NCBI RefSeq assembly: GCF_016127315.1
Contig: NZ_CP065997.1
Span: 5,022,001-5,086,000 of the forward strand
Direction of reading: 5' to 3'
Source of the DNA: Achromobacter deleyi
Lineage (GTDB): Bacteria > Pseudomonadota > Gammaproteobacteria > Burkholderiales > Burkholderiaceae_B
Length of the DNA: 64,000 nucleotides
Below the pieces are notes generated by a model. It was not told the DNA's origin, made no database searches, and saw only the letters and a list, made by a program, of their open reading frames with translations. The translations under genes and the position numbers were made by a program. Of this stretch, positions 17,519 through 25,469 are shown one piece after another (the stretch's first letter is position 1; each line of letters starts with the position of its first letter).

Positions 17519-18421
17519 TCAGTAGCCCAGGGCTGAGAGGTCCGCCAATGTCTGGCGGGTGATGGCAAGGGTGCGTTCGCGTTCGGCGCCGGCCAGGTCC
17601 AGGCGCGGCGGCTTGACGGTTTCGGCGCTGCCGGTGATCAGGTGCTCGGCCAGCTTGATGTGCTGCACCAGCTTGACCACGGTGTCCAGGTGGAACAGCG
17701 GCGTCAGCGCCGCATACAGCTTGCGGGCTCGCGCGAAATCGCCCTCGGCCGCCAGCCGCAGCAGGTCGACCGAGGCCTTGGGCACGGCGTTGGCCATGCC
17801 CGAGACCCAGGCGGTCACGCCCAGCGCGGCGCTTTCCAGCACCAGGTCGTCGACGCCGCAGACCACCGCCAGGCGGTCGCCGAAGCGCGTGATCAGGTCG
17901 GTGACGCGGGTGGTGTCGTAGGACTCCTCCTTGATGGCGACGATGGTCGGCTCCTCCAGCAACTGCGCCACCAGGTCAGGCGTCAGGTCGACGCCGTAGC
18001 CGCGCGGGTTGTTGTACAGCAGGATCGGCAGGGGGCTGGCCTGCGCCACGCTGCGGTAGAACGCCACCGTCTCGCGCTCGTCCGACTTGTACGTCAGGCC
18101 GGGGAACACCATCAGGCCATCGACGCCGATCTGCGCGGCCTGCCGCGCGAAGGCCGCGGCGCGCGCGGTGCCGGTCTCGGCCACGCCCGACACCACCGGC
18201 ACGCGGCCGCGCACGGTCTGGACCGCGGTGCGCAGCACCTCCAGTTTTTCTTCCGGGGCGAGTTGGGCGTTCTCGCCCACCATGCCCATCATCACCACGC
18301 CGCCCACGCCGTTGGCGATCAGGCGCTCCAGGCCCTGGCGGATGGCGTCCAGGTCGAGGGAGAAATCGGGCTTCAGTTTGGTGGTGACCGCGGGAAATAC
18401 GCCTTGCCATTGAATGCTCAT
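17519..18421 (-). CDS. DapA-family (dihydrodipicolinate synthase-like) aldolase
   Basis: The 300-residue class I aldolase-fold protein has the Schiff-base lysine at K164 (TIVAIKEES) and a YNNPRGYGVDL segment that supplies the catalytic tyrosine region. Context argues for catabolism of a keto- or hydroxy-acid, as in 2-keto-3-deoxy sugar acid aldolases, rather than lysine synthesis: it sits with a Bug receptor and a GntR regulator. AGGAG lies 7 nt before the ATG. Two operator-like palindromes lie upstream. The substrate is unknown. Confidence 0.82.
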   Translation of the reverse strand: MSIQWQGVFPAVTTKLKPDFSLDLDAIRQGLERLIANGVGGVVMMGMVGENAQLAPEEKLEVLRTAVQTVRGRVPVVSGVAETGTARAAAFARQAAQIGVDGLMVFPGLTYKSDERETVAFYRSVAQASPLPILLYNNPRGYGVDLTPDLVAQLLEEPTIVAIKEESYDTTRVTDLITRFGDRLAVVCGVDDLVLESAALGVTAWVSGMANAVPKASVDLLRLAAEGDFARARKLYAALTPLFHLDTVVKLVQHIKLAEHLITGSAETVKPPRLDLAGAERERTLAITRQTLADLSALGY

Positions 18422-18479
18422 GCTGCCGCTCCTGTTGCGTGATCCGTCCGGTCCGTACCGTCGGAGTATTGATTGGATA

Positions 18480-18489
18480 TTGGATCCAA
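18480..18489. promoter_or_regulatory. Operator-like palindrome 1 (TTGGATCCAA)
   Basis: The 10-bp sequence TTGGATCCAA is a perfect palindrome within an AT-rich patch, 59 bp upstream of the DapA-like ATG. The core ATATTGGATCCA recurs on the other strand at the second site centred 85 bp away. It is the likely target of the divergent GntR regulator. Confidence 0.55.
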
Positions 18490-18565
18490 AATAAAAACAC
18501 CAGAAAAACGAGGCGCGAGGCCTCGGCCCGCCGCCCGTGTAACGGCGGCGATATCTGCTGGATCA

Positions 18566-18573
18566 TGGATCCA
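18566..18573. promoter_or_regulatory. Operator-like palindrome 2 (TGGATCCA)
   Basis: TGGATCCA is palindromic and on the minus strand reads into the same ATATTGGATCCA core as site 1. The two centres are 85 bp apart, near eight helical turns, so a repressor dimer pair could loop the DNA. Both lie in the divergent region between the DapA-like and GntR genes. Confidence 0.5.
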
Positions 18574-18700
18574 ATATACTCACATTAAACGGGCTGTGGA
18601 TGCCGGCTGTCTCTCGGGGTTTTCCTGGGCGTGCAGCGCGGTGGTCGCGGACCCGCCGCCGTCCGGCGTCCGCCGGGCGGGATTTCCCACCGGATGTGAC

Positions 18701-19423
18701 GTGTCCCAGAATTCCTCTCCCGCCAGCGCCGCCCAACCCCGTCCCGCCGCCGGCGCCACCGGCCGCCTGGTGCGCAAGACCGCCGTCGACCTGGTGGTCG
18801 ACGCCTTGCGCGACCGCATCCTGTCCGGCGCGATTCCGCCGGGCTCCGCCTTGCGCCAGGAACTGCTGGCCGAGGAACTGGGCGTGAGCCGGCTGCCGGT
18901 GCGCGAGGCCATCCGCCAGCTCAGCGCCGAAGGCCTGGTCGACATGATCGCGCACCGCGGCGCATACGTCTCGATGCTGTCGCGCGCCGAAGTGCAGGAG
19001 TTCTTCGATATCCGCCTGCGGCTCGAACCCTGGCTGCTGCGCCTGGCGGTCTCGCAGCATGCGCCCGAGGACCTGGACGAGGCCGCGCGCATCGTGGCGC
19101 AGATGGACAGCGCCGAACCACAGCAGTGGGGCCGGCTCAACTGGCAGTTGCATGAACTGCTGTACCGCGCCGCGCAGCGGCCGGCGGCGCTGGCCATGGT
19201 GCGGGCGCTGCATGAAAAATCCGAGCGCTACTTCCGCTTCCAGATCGTCAACGCGCCGATCCGCCAGCAGGCCCACGACGAGCACAGCGCGCTGATCGCG
19301 TTCTGTCGACAGGGCCGCGCCGGCGAGGCCGAGGCGGCGCTGGAATGCCATATCGCCGAGGCCGCCGAACAGATCCTGGGCATCGTCGATCACCTGCTGG
19401 ATACGACCGCTGCGCCGGCGTAA
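18701..19423 (+). CDS. GntR-family (FadR/FCD) transcriptional regulator
   Basis: The regulator has a winged helix (LVVDALRDRILSG, then ELGVSRLPVREAIRQLSAEGLV) and a C-terminal FCD domain with a likely metal/ligand pocket. I place the start at GTG 18701 (240 residues), since the in-frame extension up to 18473 is low-complexity and crosses both operator sites. The ribosome site is weak, so the start is uncertain. It is divergent from the DapA-like/Bug operon, its most probable target. Confidence 0.82.
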   Translation: MSQNSSPASAAQPRPAAGATGRLVRKTAVDLVVDALRDRILSGAIPPGSALRQELLAEELGVSRLPVREAIRQLSAEGLVDMIAHRGAYVSMLSRAEVQEFFDIRLRLEPWLLRLAVSQHAPEDLDEAARIVAQMDSAEPQQWGRLNWQLHELLYRAAQRPAALAMVRALHEKSERYFRFQIVNAPIRQQAHDEHSALIAFCRQGRAGEAEAALECHIAEAAEQILGIVDHLLDTTAAPA

Positions 19424-19424
19424 C

Positions 19425-20411
19425 TCAGTTGATCTTGATGTTGCGTTCCTTGACCAGCACCTTCCACTGCGCGGTTTCCTTGGCCAGGTAGTCGCGCAGT
19501 TCGTCGGGCGTGCCGCCGATGGATTCGGCGCCGATCGAGTCCAGCGTCGCCTTGACCTTGGGCTCGTTCAGGGCCTGGCGCATGGCGGCGTTGAGCTTGG
19601 CCACGACCTCGGGCGGCGTGCCGGCCGGCGCGAAGGCGGCGAACCAGGGCATCAGCTCGTAGCCGGGCAGGCCGCTTTCGGCCACGGTGGGCACGTTGGG
19701 CAGCGCGGCCGAGCGCTTGGCGGTGGTCACGGCCAGTGCGCGCAGCTTGCCGGCCTCGATGTGCGGCTTGGCCGAGGTGACGCTGTCGAACATGTAGTCC
19801 ACCTGGCCGCCCAGCAGGTCGGCGATGGCCGGGCCGCTGCCCTTGTACGGCACGTGCAGCATGTCGATCTTGGCCATCGACACGAACAGCTCGCCCGCCA
19901 GGTGGATCGAGGTGCCGACGCCGGCCGAGGCGTAGGTGTAGTGGTTGGGCTGCGCCTTGGCCTTGGCGATGACTTCGTCCACGCTCTTGACGTCATTGCG
20001 CGCGGGGTTGGTGACCAGCACGTTCGGCACCACCGCCAGCAGCGAGATCGGCGCGAAGTCCTTGATCGGGTCGTAGTTCAGGTCGGCGTACAGCGCGGGG
20101 TTGACCGCCATGCCGTTGGCCACGATCAGGATGGTGTAGCCGTCCGGCTTGGAGCGCGCCACGCTGGCCGCGCCGATGTTGCCGCCGGCGCCGGCGCGGT
20201 TCTCGACGATGAACGAGGTGTTCAGTTGCTTGCCCATCGACTCGCCCAGCGTGCGGGCGATGCTGTCCATGGCGCCGCCCGGCGGGAACGGCACGATCCA
20301 CTTGACGGGCCGGTCGGGGTAGCCGTCGGCCAGGGCGGCGCCGGCGGCGCCGAGCAGGGCCAGGCCCATGCAGGCCCGGGCGAGGTGTTTGAAAGCGTGG
20401 CGCAAAGGCAT
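19425..20411 (-). CDS. Bug/TctC-type periplasmic solute receptor
   Basis: The 328-residue protein has a signal peptide ending near ALADG and the usual Bug signatures: VKWIVPFPPGGAMDSIAR, VENRAGAGGNIGA, DGYTILIV and VPYKGSGPAIADLLGGQVD. GGAG precedes the ATG. It lies 82 bp downstream of catB on the same strand, so it may be part of the muconate/aromatic-acid regulon and bind a related carboxylate. Its stop abuts the convergent GntR gene. Confidence 0.87.
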   Translation of the reverse strand: MPLRHAFKHLARACMGLALLGAAGAALADGYPDRPVKWIVPFPPGGAMDSIARTLGESMGKQLNTSFIVENRAGAGGNIGAASVARSKPDGYTILIVANGMAVNPALYADLNYDPIKDFAPISLLAVVPNVLVTNPARNDVKSVDEVIAKAKAQPNHYTYASAGVGTSIHLAGELFVSMAKIDMLHVPYKGSGPAIADLLGGQVDYMFDSVTSAKPHIEAGKLRALAVTTAKRSAALPNVPTVAESGLPGYELMPWFAAFAPAGTPPEVVAKLNAAMRQALNEPKVKATLDSIGAESIGGTPDELRDYLAKETAQWKVLVKERNIKIN

Positions 20412-20493
20412 GGTGTGTCTCCGTGTGCTTGAATTATTTTTCCGCGCGCCGATGCGTGGCCGGCGCGCGGGAACAACCGTGGGGCAGGGCGCG

Positions 20494-21618
20494 TCAGCGG
20501 TCCCTGCGGTAGAAAGCCAGTTTGTCTTCGTCCAGTTCCAGGCCCAGGCCCGGACCGGTGGGAATCTGCATCTCGAAATCGCGGTAGCTGGGCGGGTTGG
20601 CGACGATGTCGTCCTTGAGCAGCAGCGGGCCGAACAGCTCGGTGCCCCACGACAGCCGCGGCAGGCAGGCGAAGCCGTGGGCCGAGGCGATCGAGCCGAC
20701 CGAGCCTTCCAGCATGGTGCCGCCGTACAGCGACATGCCGGCGGCGTCGCCGACCGCGGCGGTGCGCAGCATTTCGTGAATGCCGCCCGACTTGGCGATC
20801 TTCAGCGCCAGCACGTCGGCCGCGCCCAGGCGCGCGATGGCCAGCGCGTCCTCGGGGCCGTTGACGGCTTCGTCGGCCATGATGGGCACCACGAAGCGCG
20901 CCGCCAGCCGCGCCATGCCGGCGAGGTTGGCGCGCGGGATCGGTTGTTCGATCAGGTCGACGCCGGCCGCTTCCAGGCGCGCGATGGCGCCGGCCGCGTC
21001 GGCCTCGTTCCAGGCCTGGTTCACGTCCACCGTGACGCGGGCGCGGTCGCCCAGCGCCTGCTTGATGCGCGACACGTGGGCCACGTCGTCGGCCACCGCG
21101 CGGCGGCCGACCTTGAGCTTGAAGGTGTTGTGGCGGCGGCTGGCGAGCAGCGACTCGGCTTCCTCGATGTCGCGCGCGGTGTCGCCGCTGGCCAGGGTCC
21201 ACAGCACCGGCAGGCTGGCGCGCACGGCGCCGCCCAGCAGGGTCGAGACCGACACGCCCAGGCGCTTGCCCTGGGCATCGAGCAGCGCGCTTTCCAGCGC
21301 CGACTTGGCGAAACGGTTGCCGCGCGCCACGCTTTCCAGGCGCCGCATGGCGGCGTGGATGTTGGCGGCGTCCAGGCCGGCCAGCGCCGGCGCCAGGTAG
21401 GTGTCGATGGCCAGCTTGATGCCTTCCGGGCTTTCCTCGCCGTAAGACAGGCCGCCGATGGTGGTGGCCTCGCCGATGCCCTCGATGCCGTCGCTGCAGC
21501 GCAGGCGCACGATCACCAGCGTCTGGCGCTGCATCACGGCCATGGCGAGCTGGTGGGCGCGGATGGTCGGCAGGTCCACCAGGATCGCCTCGACCGAGTT
21601 TATCGTTACCGGATTCAT
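20494..21618 (-). CDS. catB: Muconate cycloisomerase (CatB type)
   Basis: The 374-residue enolase-superfamily enzyme has the N-terminal capping domain with TTIGGLSYGEES, the KLK lysine motif (FKLKVG), DVNQAW, DLIEQP, ADEAV metal ligands and the second lysine near LKIAKSGG. These match muconate/chloromuconate cycloisomerases, which convert cis,cis-muconate to muconolactone in the catechol ortho pathway. ATG 21618 with an upstream GGA is preferred to TTG 21627. It faces a CatR-type LysR gene, the classical arrangement. catA and catC are not in the window. Confidence 0.87.
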   Translation of the reverse strand: MNPVTINSVEAILVDLPTIRAHQLAMAVMQRQTLVIVRLRCSDGIEGIGEATTIGGLSYGEESPEGIKLAIDTYLAPALAGLDAANIHAAMRRLESVARGNRFAKSALESALLDAQGKRLGVSVSTLLGGAVRASLPVLWTLASGDTARDIEEAESLLASRRHNTFKLKVGRRAVADDVAHVSRIKQALGDRARVTVDVNQAWNEADAAGAIARLEAAGVDLIEQPIPRANLAGMARLAARFVVPIMADEAVNGPEDALAIARLGAADVLALKIAKSGGIHEMLRTAAVGDAAGMSLYGGTMLEGSVGSIASAHGFACLPRLSWGTELFGPLLLKDDIVANPPSYRDFEMQIPTGPGLGLELDEDKLAFYRRDR

Positions 21619-21651
21619 ACTTTCCAAAGCAGGTTCTTCAGGTGAAGCGCA

Positions 21652-21716
21652 GTATCGCTTGCGTTACGCCGCCAAGTCCAAGACTATATGGGTCTCCATT
21701 GATACCTTTAAGGTTT
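21652..21716. promoter_or_regulatory. Probable CatR binding region between catB and catR
   Basis: Two LysR-type sites are visible. GTA-T-CGC-TT-GCG-T-TAC at 21652-21667 is an interrupted palindrome. ATAC-N7-GTTT at 21702-21716 differs by one base from the ATAC-N7-GTAT box known for CatM/BenM. Both lie in the 107-bp divergent spacer, where muconate-responsive regulators bind in related systems. Confidence 0.5.
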
Positions 21717-21725
21717 GAATCAGCC

Positions 21726-22610
21726 ATGGAACTCAGGCACCTGCGGTACTTCCAGGCGGTGGCGCGCGAGGGCAGCTTCACCCGCGCCGCCGAAGCGCTG
21801 CACATGGCGCAGCCGCCGCTCAGCCGCCAGATCCGCCAGTTGGAAGAGGAACTGGGCGTGGCGCTGTTCGAGCGCACCACCCGAGCGCTGCGGTTGACCG
21901 AGGCCGGGCGCTTCCTGCTGGAACAGTCGCGCCTGCTGACCGCGCGGCTGGACGAGGTGCTGGAAGGCACGCGCCGGCTGGGCCAGGCGCGGCGCCGCTG
22001 GTTCGGCATCGGCTTCGTACCGTCGACGTTGTACGGCTTCGTGCCCGAACTGATCCGGCAACTGCGCGGGGCCGACGCGCAGGTCGAGGTCGGCTTGATG
22101 GAGATGACCACGCTGCCGCAGCTGGAGGCGCTCAAGGCCGGCCGCATCGACCTGGGCATCGGCCGCATCCTGCTGGATGATCCGGCGATCGAGCGCCGCG
22201 TGCTCATGACCGAGCCGCTGATGGCGGCGGTGCCGTTGCATCATCCGCTGGCCGCCTGCGCCAGCGTCTCGGTCGACCGGCTGGCGCAGGAGCCGTTCCT
22301 GCTGTATCCGGCCCGGCCGCGGCCCAACTTCGCCGACCACGTGCTGGACCTGTTCCGCGCCGCCGGCCATGCGCCGCAGGTGGCGCAGGAAGCCAACGAA
22401 CTGCAGACCGCGATCGGCCTGGTGGCGGCCGGCCTGGGGGTGACGGTGGTGCCGGCGTCGGTGCAGCGCCTGCAGCGGCGCGACGTGGCCCACGTGCGCA
22501 TCGACGCCGAGGCCTTCGTGTCGCCGGTGATCGCCAGCTATCGCAAGGACGACGCTTCGCCGTTCCTGGCGCAGGCGCTGGCCCTGGCTGCGCAACTGGC
22601 GAAGGGGTAA
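21726..22610 (+). CDS. catR: LysR-family regulator of catechol degradation (CatR/BenM-like)
   Basis: The 294-residue protein opens with MELRHLRYFQAVAREGSFT and a LysR helix-turn-helix (RAAEALHMAQPPLSRQIRQLE). It keeps CatR/BenM-type features: GFVPSTLYGFVPELIRQLR, the glycine-rich hinge and a PRPNFADHV segment. Such proteins activate cat genes in response to cis,cis-muconate. It is divergent from catB. The ATG at 21726 agrees with the family N-terminus. Confidence 0.85.
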   Translation: MELRHLRYFQAVAREGSFTRAAEALHMAQPPLSRQIRQLEEELGVALFERTTRALRLTEAGRFLLEQSRLLTARLDEVLEGTRRLGQARRRWFGIGFVPSTLYGFVPELIRQLRGADAQVEVGLMEMTTLPQLEALKAGRIDLGIGRILLDDPAIERRVLMTEPLMAAVPLHHPLAACASVSVDRLAQEPFLLYPARPRPNFADHVLDLFRAAGHAPQVAQEANELQTAIGLVAAGLGVTVVPASVQRLQRRDVAHVRIDAEAFVSPVIASYRKDDASPFLAQALALAAQLAKG

Positions 22611-22709
22611 CAAAGCGTAGACATGGCGGTTGCGGCGAGCCGGCTTGCGGCACACTACGCGCGTGCCAATCCCGTGCTTCCAATAACAATCGTCATAGGG
22701 ACCCTAGCA

Positions 22710-23207
22710 ATGCTGATCGTCAACATCCAGAACAAGGCCAAATGGCTGTTTTCCCAACTGGGGCAGCTGGTCATCGCCGTGGGCCTGCTGTCGCTGGTCT
22801 TCAACTACGCCTACCGCTACACGGTCGATCGCCATATCGATACGCCGGTCTTCTACGTGGCGACCGTGGCGCTCGGCCTGATCACGTTCCTGCTGATCCG
22901 CAAGGACTACGTGTTCGTGAACCGCTATGCCTTCAGCGACAGTGAGATCCAGGTCAGCACGTTGCTGGGCGTGAAGAAGAACTACCCCACGTCGCGCTAT
23001 GAATTCGTGCCGTCGCTGCACAAGGCGATCAACCTGCCCGAGCAGAAGGCGTCGCTGTCGTTCTACGTGCGCGACGCGCAGAGCAAGAAGAACGTCCGCA
23101 ATTATTCGTGGGCCGGTTTCTCGCCCGAGGATTTCCAGGCCGTCTCGCGCCTGTACGGTTATCGCGGCGAGACCGATTTCAAGCAGAAGGATTTCGGCAA
23201 GCGCTAG
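22710..23207 (+). CDS. Small membrane protein of unknown function
   Basis: The protein is about 165 residues, with two transmembrane segments (about 12-32 and 42-62) followed by a soluble cytoplasmic domain rich in beta-type sequence and lysines. The ATG at 22710 follows AGGGA; an in-frame ATG at 22623 exists but lacks a ribosome site. The layout resembles bacterial PH-like/YcxB-type membrane proteins, but I do not recognise the family with certainty. It converges with a methyltransferase gene. Confidence 0.6.
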   Translation: MLIVNIQNKAKWLFSQLGQLVIAVGLLSLVFNYAYRYTVDRHIDTPVFYVATVALGLITFLLIRKDYVFVNRYAFSDSEIQVSTLLGVKKNYPTSRYEFVPSLHKAINLPEQKASLSFYVRDAQSKKNVRNYSWAGFSPEDFQAVSRLYGYRGETDFKQKDFGKR

Positions 23208-23223
23208 GGGCCTTTCACACGCA

Positions 23224-23261
23224 AAGGCGCCTGGCAGAGGTCGCCAGGCCGCGGGCGCCTT
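23224..23261. terminator. Long hairpin between convergent genes, possible bidirectional terminator
   Basis: AAGGCGCC (23224-23231) pairs with GGCGCCTT (23254-23261), with an inner TGGC/GCCA stem. It lies between and partly over the ends of two convergent genes. There is little T-run, so strength is uncertain. Confidence 0.4.
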
Positions 23262-23928
23262 ATGCCTTGCGGCAGACCCAGCCCTTGAACGTCAGCGCCG
23301 CGTAGAACAGTTCGACGTCGGTGAAGCCGGCCTCGCGCAGCAGGGCTTCATCCGCTTCGGGCGCCAGCACGGGCAGTTTTTCCTTCATCGCCTGCATGCC
23401 GCTTCGCGCCTGTTCGGCCGGCACGCCCGCCGCCACCACGAAGGCGGCATTGCGCGCCAGCCAGGCGTCGCGCCGTTCGAGCGGAAAGCTGTGGTGCGCG
23501 ACGATGAACGGGGCGCCGGGCCTGAGCCGGCGCGCGACCTCGCGGACGGTCCTGAGCCGTTCGGCGGCCGGCAGGAAATGCAGCGTCAGCAGGCAGGTGG
23601 CGCCGTCGAAAGGGCCTTCGGGCGCGTCGTCGATATAGCCCTGGTGCAACGTCGCGCGCGAGGCCAGCTCGCCCAGCGTGGCGCTGGCCTGGCGCAGCAT
23701 GTCGGCCGAGGGATCGACGCCGTCCAGCCGCCAGCCCGGCCGCGTCCCGGCCAGGGCCTTCAGCTCCAGCCCGCCGCCGGCGCCCAGCACCAGCAGGCGG
23801 CCATCGTCCGGCGCCTGCTCGGCCATCAGCACGCCGATCATGCGGTGCAGGTCGCGCAGCCCGGGGACATGGCGCGCGACGCGTTCGGCGTAGTCTTCCG
23901 AGGCGCCGGGCGTATTGGTGAAGGACAT
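23260..23928 (-). CDS. Class I SAM-dependent methyltransferase
   Basis: The 222-residue protein has SAM motif I (LLVLGAGGGLELKAL), an acidic motif II (LDGVDPSADML) and motif IV/post-I regions (ATCLLTLHFLP). This is the layout of a Rossmann-fold methyltransferase acting on a small molecule. GGAG precedes the ATG. There is no conserved partner nearby, so the substrate is unknown. Similar stand-alone genes are often annotated only as methyltransferase domain proteins. Confidence 0.8.
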   Translation of the reverse strand: MSFTNTPGASEDYAERVARHVPGLRDLHRMIGVLMAEQAPDDGRLLVLGAGGGLELKALAGTRPGWRLDGVDPSADMLRQASATLGELASRATLHQGYIDDAPEGPFDGATCLLTLHFLPAAERLRTVREVARRLRPGAPFIVAHHSFPLERRDAWLARNAAFVVAAGVPAEQARSGMQAMKEKLPVLAPEADEALLREAGFTDVELFYAALTFKGWVCRKA

Positions 23929-24052
23929 GGGATCTCCGGGGCGGGGGCGCCAAGGGGCGCGCCATTATCAAGAAACATATGATGTTGCATGATGGCCCGG
24001 CCGTCAAGCGGCGCGCCGTGCCGGCCGCCCGCAAGGGGAGATCAGGGGAGAC

Positions 24053-25234
24053 TCAGGCCGCGATGGACAGCGCCCGCGCCGCGCCGGGAAAATCCGGCAG
24101 CACGATGTCGCAATGGCCGGGACGGACCCAGCGCACCCGTTCGCGGGTGGCGTCGATGCAGCCGCCCGCGGCGTACACGCCCTGCGGGTCGCGGATCCGC
24201 ATCATGCGTTCGAGGATGACGGCCGTGGCCTCGGGATCGGCCAGGGTGGCGTGCACGTGTTCCTTGACGATCTGCTCGTCGATGTAGCGCTTGCCGGCGG
24301 CATCGGTGCGCAGGCCGTGCCGCCAGTGGTAGATCTCGACGCACTTGGACGTCAGCGTGTACGGCACGCCGCGTTCCCAGAAATTGTTGAACAGGCCGCC
24401 GCCCAGGTAGAACACCCAGGACCCCTCGTAGCCTTCGACGTCCGACGATTCGGCGTCGGGGTTGCGGAACCAGAGCCGGTCGCCGGGCACGTAGAAGCGC
24501 TGCGGCAAGGGCGCGTCGAGCGCGCCGTACTCGTGCAGGAAGGTGTCGTGGAAGCTGCCGGACATGACGGCGCGCGTTTCCCACTGGCGTTGCAGCCGGC
24601 GGCCCAGCTCGGGGTTGGCCGCCTGCAGTTCCTGCGCGATGCCGAGCACGGTGACGTATTCGGTGGCGCGATAGCACGAGAACGAATACAGCTGGCCCGA
24701 GGCCTCGGGCTGGGTGGCCTTGCGCAGTCCGTCGATCAGCGAGCGGCCCGGCAGCACGGTGAAGCCGCGCGCCTCGTCGTAGGTCCAGTAATCCTCGGGC
24801 CGTTCGGCGTGTTCGGTGTCGAAGGCCAGGGCCGTCTTGCCGGCGGCCTGCACGATGTAGCGGCGGATGCGCACCGCCGACGCCAGTTCCGCGACGCTGG
24901 GGAAGTCGAAGGCGACCGGACTGGCCAGCATCGCCAGGACGATTTCGCGGTCCAGGTCGGCCTCGTTGGCATCGGGGCGCAGGCTCAGCGCGCGCGCCAC
25001 GCGGGTCGTGTCGTGATCGGGCAGGTAGCTGGCGGCGAAGCCGCGATTGAGCGTGGCGTGCGCGCCGGGCGCGGCGTCCTTGAGCAGGTCGCAGCGGGCG
25101 GCGGCGCGCAGGCCGAGGTCGGACAGGAATTGTTGCGTGGCCTCGAGCACGGCGCCGGCCTGGCCGGCGTCGGCGGCGAGGATGCGGATCCCGCCCTGAT
25201 CGGGATGATTCGGTGACTGCTGGGAAGACGGCAT
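24053..25234 (-). CDS. Homologue of spore-coat transglutaminase Tgl
   Basis: The 393-residue protein has a core that resembles Bacillus Tgl (protein-glutamine gamma-glutamyltransferase, which crosslinks coat proteins). The stretch PVAFDFPSVAELASAV followed by R-x2-IVQAAGK aligns with Tgl's PVQFDY-x-SIAEL region. LYSFSC187YRATE aligns with the catalytic YAFEC, and GDRLWFRNPDAES with Tgl's GDCLYFKNPEFD. The nucleophile cysteine is kept, but the glutamate next to it is serine. The protein is longer than Tgl (about 245 residues), with extra sequence at both ends. The ATG at 25234 has a weak ribosome site. Activity is uncertain; the fold assignment is fairly secure. Confidence 0.6.
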   Translation of the reverse strand: MPSSQQSPNHPDQGGIRILAADAGQAGAVLEATQQFLSDLGLRAAARCDLLKDAAPGAHATLNRGFAASYLPDHDTTRVARALSLRPDANEADLDREIVLAMLASPVAFDFPSVAELASAVRIRRYIVQAAGKTALAFDTEHAERPEDYWTYDEARGFTVLPGRSLIDGLRKATQPEASGQLYSFSCYRATEYVTVLGIAQELQAANPELGRRLQRQWETRAVMSGSFHDTFLHEYGALDAPLPQRFYVPGDRLWFRNPDAESSDVEGYEGSWVFYLGGGLFNNFWERGVPYTLTSKCVEIYHWRHGLRTDAAGKRYIDEQIVKEHVHATLADPEATAVILERMMRIRDPQGVYAAGGCIDATRERVRWVRPGHCDIVLPDFPGAARALSIAA

Positions 25235-25427
25235 GGGAAGCGAATCGGTAGCGGCGGACAGGGTATGGATAGGCGCGAGGCGGGGTGAGTTCCCGTCAAG
25301 CTGCAAGAGGGGGTGAAGAACTATTTCAGCCCCTCTGGCGCCTTGCGGCCGGCCCCTGGCGAACCCTTGTGGGGCCCGCCGGATTGTAGGGGCGCTTCCT
25401 TAATAATAGCTGTACGAAACGGGCCGC

Positions 25428-25440
25428 AACGGTCACCGTT
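25428..25440. promoter_or_regulatory. Palindrome AACGGTCACCGTT upstream of the Tgl-like gene
   Basis: AACGGT and ACCGTT form perfect 6-bp arms around one C. It lies in the 235-bp region between the siderophore-reductase stop and the Tgl-like start, in the likely promoter of the latter. No regulator is assigned. Confidence 0.4.
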
Positions 25441-25469
25441 CTGTCATCCCGCTGTCATGCCGGCCGGGC

